Shown piece by piece: positions 62,393 to 64,000 of a stretch of DNA of 64,000 nt (position 1 is its first letter; each line of letters begins with the position of its first letter). Below the pieces are notes generated by a model. It worked only from the letters and a program-made list of their open reading frames with translations, made no database searches and was not told the origin of the DNA. A program made the translations under genes and the position numbers. The stretch spans positions 1 to 64,000 of the forward strand of contig JAFGIY010000112.1 of assembly GCA_016929335.1 (NCBI GenBank), given 5' to 3'. This stretch comes from Acidobacteriota bacterium. GTDB taxonomy: Bacteria; Acidobacteriota; UBA6911.

Positions 62393-62490
62393 CTCGGGGT
62401 CGGGGTCGGAGTCGGTATCGGGGTCGGCTTTTGGCCGTTGAGCAAATCCATTGTGTTCGCGCTGAATATCATTCGTAATTCGACCCCTAT
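62393..62490. repeat. Family A hairpin element at 62.4 kb, right arm degenerate
   Basis: Left arm CGGGGTCGGGGTCGGAGTCGG and GGTATCGGGGTCGG; the core GAGCAAATCC...GTGTTCGCGC; right arm reduced to CGACCCCTATAAG at 62480-62492. The upstream flank (from 62262) matches ATGGAAGGCTTTGGCCTGCC, as at 56449. Confidence 0.75.
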
Positions 62491-62757
62491 AAGACTTCTT
62501 CCATTTGTCGCATAGCTTCCCCTGTCAACGGTACGCCGGAACGGCTTAGCGTGTCAGCTTTGCAGGCCTATAGGCCGAGGCTTTGGCTGAAACCAGGAAA
62601 ATGGGCTTCCTTATTATCCAGCCTATGATAAGGTAACCATTGTGTCGCGTTTGTATTTGCCCTTTTTCATAGTCCGAATAAGAGGGATGCGGCAGCGAAA
62701 TCCTGTTATTCAGGAAGGACTTTACGGCCGGCAGGCTATCCGGAGAAAACCAAGGGC

Positions 62758-64000
62758 ATGATCACCGCGATCGCTTATTTCCGCAAGATCGGGAATTGGA
62801 TTTGGGCGAGTTTGGGAAACCACCCGCTTGCTCATCTGACCGGGCTCTATATATTCTGCATAATTGTGTTTCTGCTGGCCGTTCCCCTGCCTCGCGTGGA
62901 CGGCCATCTGGTCGGATCAGACGGCAGCTATTATTACGCATACCTGCCAACCCTTCTGCTGGATCATGACCTGGATTTTGCCAATCAATATGCGAAGCTT
63001 TTCCTGAATTATGGACGGCACACGAAAGAACCCTCCGAATCGCGGCCTCAACTCAACAAGTATGCAATAGGACCCGCGATTCTGTGGACTCCGTTCTTTC
63101 TGATAGGGCATCTCCTGGCCATTGGCCTCAACGTTGCCGGATATAGAATTCCGCTGGATGGAATCGGATATATCTACCAAATCCCCACACTGCTGGGAAG
63201 CCTCTCCTATGGCTTCGCCGGTCTGTTGCTGATCTATCGATCCTGCTGCCGTTTCTATAAGAAGTCAGCCAGCGTAACAGCCACCATATTGATGTGGCTG
63301 GCCACCAACGTCATCTATTACATGATTGCCGAACCTTCCATGTCGCACATGTGCTCTCTGTTTGCCATAGCCCTATTTCTTGAGCTTTGGCTTGCATACA
63401 GGCCCACGCCGACGCTTTTGCAATGGTTTATTCTGGGTTTGGCCGGAGGTCTTATAGGGCTCGTGCGCCAGGCTGAAATGACGTGGATTGCGCTTCCGGC
63501 GGCCGGTTTGCTGCCGGTCCTCTGCAAGGGCTGGAAAACTAATATGCGCCTCCATCTGCCGGGGCTTGCGGTTTTTGGGATGACTGCATTTCTGGTTTTC
63601 CTGCCTCAAATCGTTCTCTGGCAAATACAATACGGAAACATAGCGGGTGGCGGCAATATTGAAGGCCACCGGGTCTTTCATTGGTTGGAACCCAAAATGA
63701 TTCAGGTGCTGTTCTCGATGCATCATGGGCTATACATTTGGCATCCGCTTTTATTGCCGGCAACAGCGGGCCTGATACTTCTCTATCGCAAAGACAGATT
63801 TCTGCCGTTTTTGCTCGGATTTTTTTTCTTATTGCAGGTATATCTTATAGGTTCCTGGTTCGGATGGATGGGGGGCCATTCCTTTGGAAGCAGAATGATG
63901 ATCGGCGCTTTTCCGGCTCTGGCCCTGGGGCTTGCAGCTCTGGTTGAATGGACAGAGGAGCACGGTGCGCTGGCCTTTGCGGGCATTCTGGGCAGCGGGC
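62758..64000 (+). CDS. Membrane glycosyltransferase, GT-C/family 39-like (partial at right edge)
   Basis: A frame open to the right edge, 414 codons so far, with no stop. The N-terminus MITAIAYFRKIGNWIWASLG is followed by a first membrane helix. The loop DGHLVGSDGSYYYAYLPTLLL near residues 50-72 carries an acidic pair and the tyrosine run seen in Acidobacteria GT-C enzymes, and DHDLDFANQY follows. Multiple transmembrane helices are clear (FFLIGHLLAIGLNVAGY, MWLATNVIYYMIAEP, LVFLPQIVLWQI, LPFLLGFFFLLQVYLIG). Likely adds a sugar from a lipid-linked donor to a surface molecule. The proposed ATG overlaps a short upstream frame; AAGGGC sits directly before it. A full stop and the soluble tail lie outside the window. 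Confidence 0.75.
   Translation, partial: MITAIAYFRKIGNWIWASLGNHPLAHLTGLYIFCIIVFLLAVPLPRVDGHLVGSDGSYYYAYLPTLLLDHDLDFANQYAKLFLNYGRHTKEPSESRPQLNKYAIGPAILWTPFFLIGHLLAIGLNVAGYRIPLDGIGYIYQIPTLLGSLSYGFAGLLLIYRSCCRFYKKSASVTATILMWLATNVIYYMIAEPSMSHMCSLFAIALFLELWLAYRPTPTLLQWFILGLAGGLIGLVRQAEMTWIALPAAGLLPVLCKGWKTNMRLHLPGLAVFGMTAFLVFLPQIVLWQIQYGNIAGGGNIEGHRVFHWLEPKMIQVLFSMHHGLYIWHPLLLPATAGLILLYRKDRFLPFLLGFFFLLQVYLIGSWFGWMGGHSFGSRMMIGAFPALALGLAALVEWTEEHGALAFAGILGSG

Larger units (their letters stand above)
61648..62757. other. 1.1-kb stretch without a confident gene
   Basis: Two overlapping frames on the plus strand (61734-62018 and 61825-62028) look like a disrupted coding region: their segments SLHRGKYGSYQAET and VSPDDYG are protein-like but match nothing I know. 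After 62160 come a family B repeat (about 62300-62326) and a family A element (62393-62490). The last 250 bp before the membrane glycosyltransferase contain a GTG-started frame of about 40 codons at 62641-62761 that overlaps its ATG. Confidence 0.5.

Noticed and set aside
1..64000. tRNA or rRNA genes
   Set aside because: I looked for cloverleaf arms and GTTCAA-type loops in the intergenic gaps and saw none that I could support; a covariance-model search would settle this.

Overview
The window reads as a chromosomal piece of a Gram-negative, mid-GC bacterium, most likely an Acidobacteriota member. The pointers are a secreted VWFA protein of the type common in that phylum (51742-52722), a very large Ser/Thr kinase-ATPase-TPR regulator (14904-18710), a FadL-type outer-membrane protein, and many dispersed palindromic repeats. 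The phylum call is an inference from gene content; there is no rRNA gene, and I found no tRNA gene. There is no phage, plasmid, transposase or CRISPR locus.

Layout. 0.5-5.8 kb (minus strand): a tetrahydromethanopterin (H4MPT) C1 cluster with a dihydropteroate-synthase-like protein, a DUF447 protein, beta-RFAP synthase, methylene-H4MPT dehydrogenase and an ATP-grasp enzyme. A DmrB-like flavoprotein at 21.9-22.4 kb probably belongs to the same cofactor pathway. 6.3-9.7 kb (plus): two Hsp20 chaperones, a frameshifted DnaJ-like gene and a photolyase. 10-22 kb: envelope and secreted proteins, including an unassigned Ig-like-domain protein and a triple NTF2-like protein, plus the large kinase. 22.4-26.1 kb: a secreted family 2 glycoside hydrolase. 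26.2-28.2 kb: a nucleotidyltransferase gene followed by two decayed tandem copies of its 3' end, interleaved with hairpin elements. 29-32.8 kb: an isolated nuoM/nuoL pair. 33-43.5 kb: coaE, a sugar epimerase, a beta-propeller protein, a methyltransferase, a membrane glycosyltransferase, asnS, a CYTH protein, a kinase/dCMP-deaminase fusion, a NamZ-like muramidase and an HNH endonuclease. 44-51.6 kb: a housekeeping run of dprA, topA, an EF-G-like factor, lgt and an RluD-type synthase. 51.7-64 kb: VWFA protein, BlaI-type repressor, DUF362 protein, thiI overlapping a macro-domain gene, GT2 glycosyltransferase, HerA-like ATPase, HprK-like kinase and a membrane glycosyltransferase cut by the right edge.

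The intergenic DNA is rich in small repeats that fall into families: (A) elements of about 110-125 bp with GGGGTCGG-type arms; (B) GGGTGTCC repeats, sometimes in tandem; (C) TTCGAGATTCGA palindromes; (D) a 25-bp TTTGCGTTTTGCA palindrome; (E) a 60-bp hairpin repeat at two gene ends. The two most interesting signals are the H4MPT cluster, with several members lacking an assigned reaction, and the family A elements with the coupled partial gene duplication. All calls were made by reading the sequence; no database search was run.
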